NCBI GenBank assembly: GCA_964516305.1
Contig: CAZEZH010000002.1
Location: forward strand, 13,255-77,254
Origin: Lamprobacter sp964516305
GTDB lineage: Bacteria; Pseudomonadota; Gammaproteobacteria; Chromatiales; Chromatiaceae
DNA: 64,000 nucleotides
Reading direction: 5' to 3'
The notes beneath the pieces were generated by a model that ran no database searches, was not told the DNA's origin, and was given only the letters and a program-made list of their open reading frames with translations. Both the position numbers and the translations under genes were made by a program. Every line of letters begins with the position of its first letter. Within the stretch, counting starts at the first letter, position 1. Shown in pieces: positions 62,397-64,000 of this stretch.

Positions 62397-64000
<1,604 letters not shown>

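Overview
This 64 kb window is gene-dense, GC-rich (roughly 60 % or more by eye) chromosomal DNA from a gammaproteobacterium, most likely a purple sulfur bacterium of the Chromatiaceae. The evidence is threefold: an 84-residue 2[4Fe-4S] ferredoxin with the Allochromatium-type insertion and C-terminal extension; an isolated soxY-soxZ pair with its own terminator; and gammaproteobacterial gene orders (tpiA-secG-tRNA-Leu-nuoABC, ftsY-ftsE-ftsX-rpoH, tig-clpP-clpX-lon-hupB-tRNA-Val-tRNA-Asp-ppiD, trmJ-cysE-iscR). Family-level placement is inference, since no 16S rRNA gene is present. I see no prophage, transposase, CRISPR array or plasmid-type region.

Layout. 1-3.3 kb (minus): 3'-truncated nuoC, nuoB and nuoA behind a strong sigma70-like promoter, then tRNA-Leu(GAG), secG and tpiA. 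3.4-11.6 kb: smpB, a CoA-binding protein, a Tim44-like protein, gamma-glutamyltransferase, ferredoxin, coaD, rsmD and an active/inactive M16 peptidase pair. 11.8-15.8 kb (plus): ftsY, ftsE, ftsX and rpoH. 16-20.2 kb is the least ordinary stretch: an ABM-domain protein, a small lipoprotein coupled to a cysteine-rich secreted protein of unknown function, a miniature inverted-repeat element, an unrecognised P-loop ATPase and a two-helix membrane protein. 20.3-27.1 kb (minus): a four-gene Yej/Dpp-like peptide ABC importer. 27.3-37.1 kb: fabI, then the protein-quality-control block ppiD, tRNA-Asp, tRNA-Val, hupB, lon, clpX, clpP and tig.

37.1-48.1 kb: a Sel1-repeat protein, a small RMF-reminiscent protein, a MoxR ATPase with an HExxH/VWA partner, a BepA-like M48 protease, soxYZ, an LpxL-type acyltransferase, a rhodanese, iscR, cysE, trmJ and suhB. 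48.2-52.7 kb (plus): a fused gamma-alpha and beta 2-oxoacid:ferredoxin oxidoreductase, a ferritin-like protein, and an orphan ParA ATPase overlapping a small disordered partner. 52.8-59.1 kb: RlpA, a heme-binding DUF3365 protein, an FAD oxidoreductase beside a 2OG-Fe(II) oxygenase, an ankyrin lipoprotein, an SDR and small proteins. The window closes with ppdK (minus) and the 5' part of valS (plus).

These genes connect in several ways. The 2-oxoacid oxidoreductase can exchange electrons with the ferredoxin, while PPDK and NADH dehydrogenase fit autotrophic or reversed electron flow metabolism. SoxYZ carries sulfur intermediates in the periplasm. RpoH, Lon, ClpXP, trigger factor, PpiD, BepA and the M16 pair form an envelope and cytosolic proteostasis set.

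The best candidates for something undescribed are the ParA/small-partner pair, the P-loop ATPase region, the lipoprotein/secreted-protein pair, and two intergenic inverted-repeat elements. All coordinates, motifs and hairpins were read by eye. Family names rest on recognised motifs, not on database searches.
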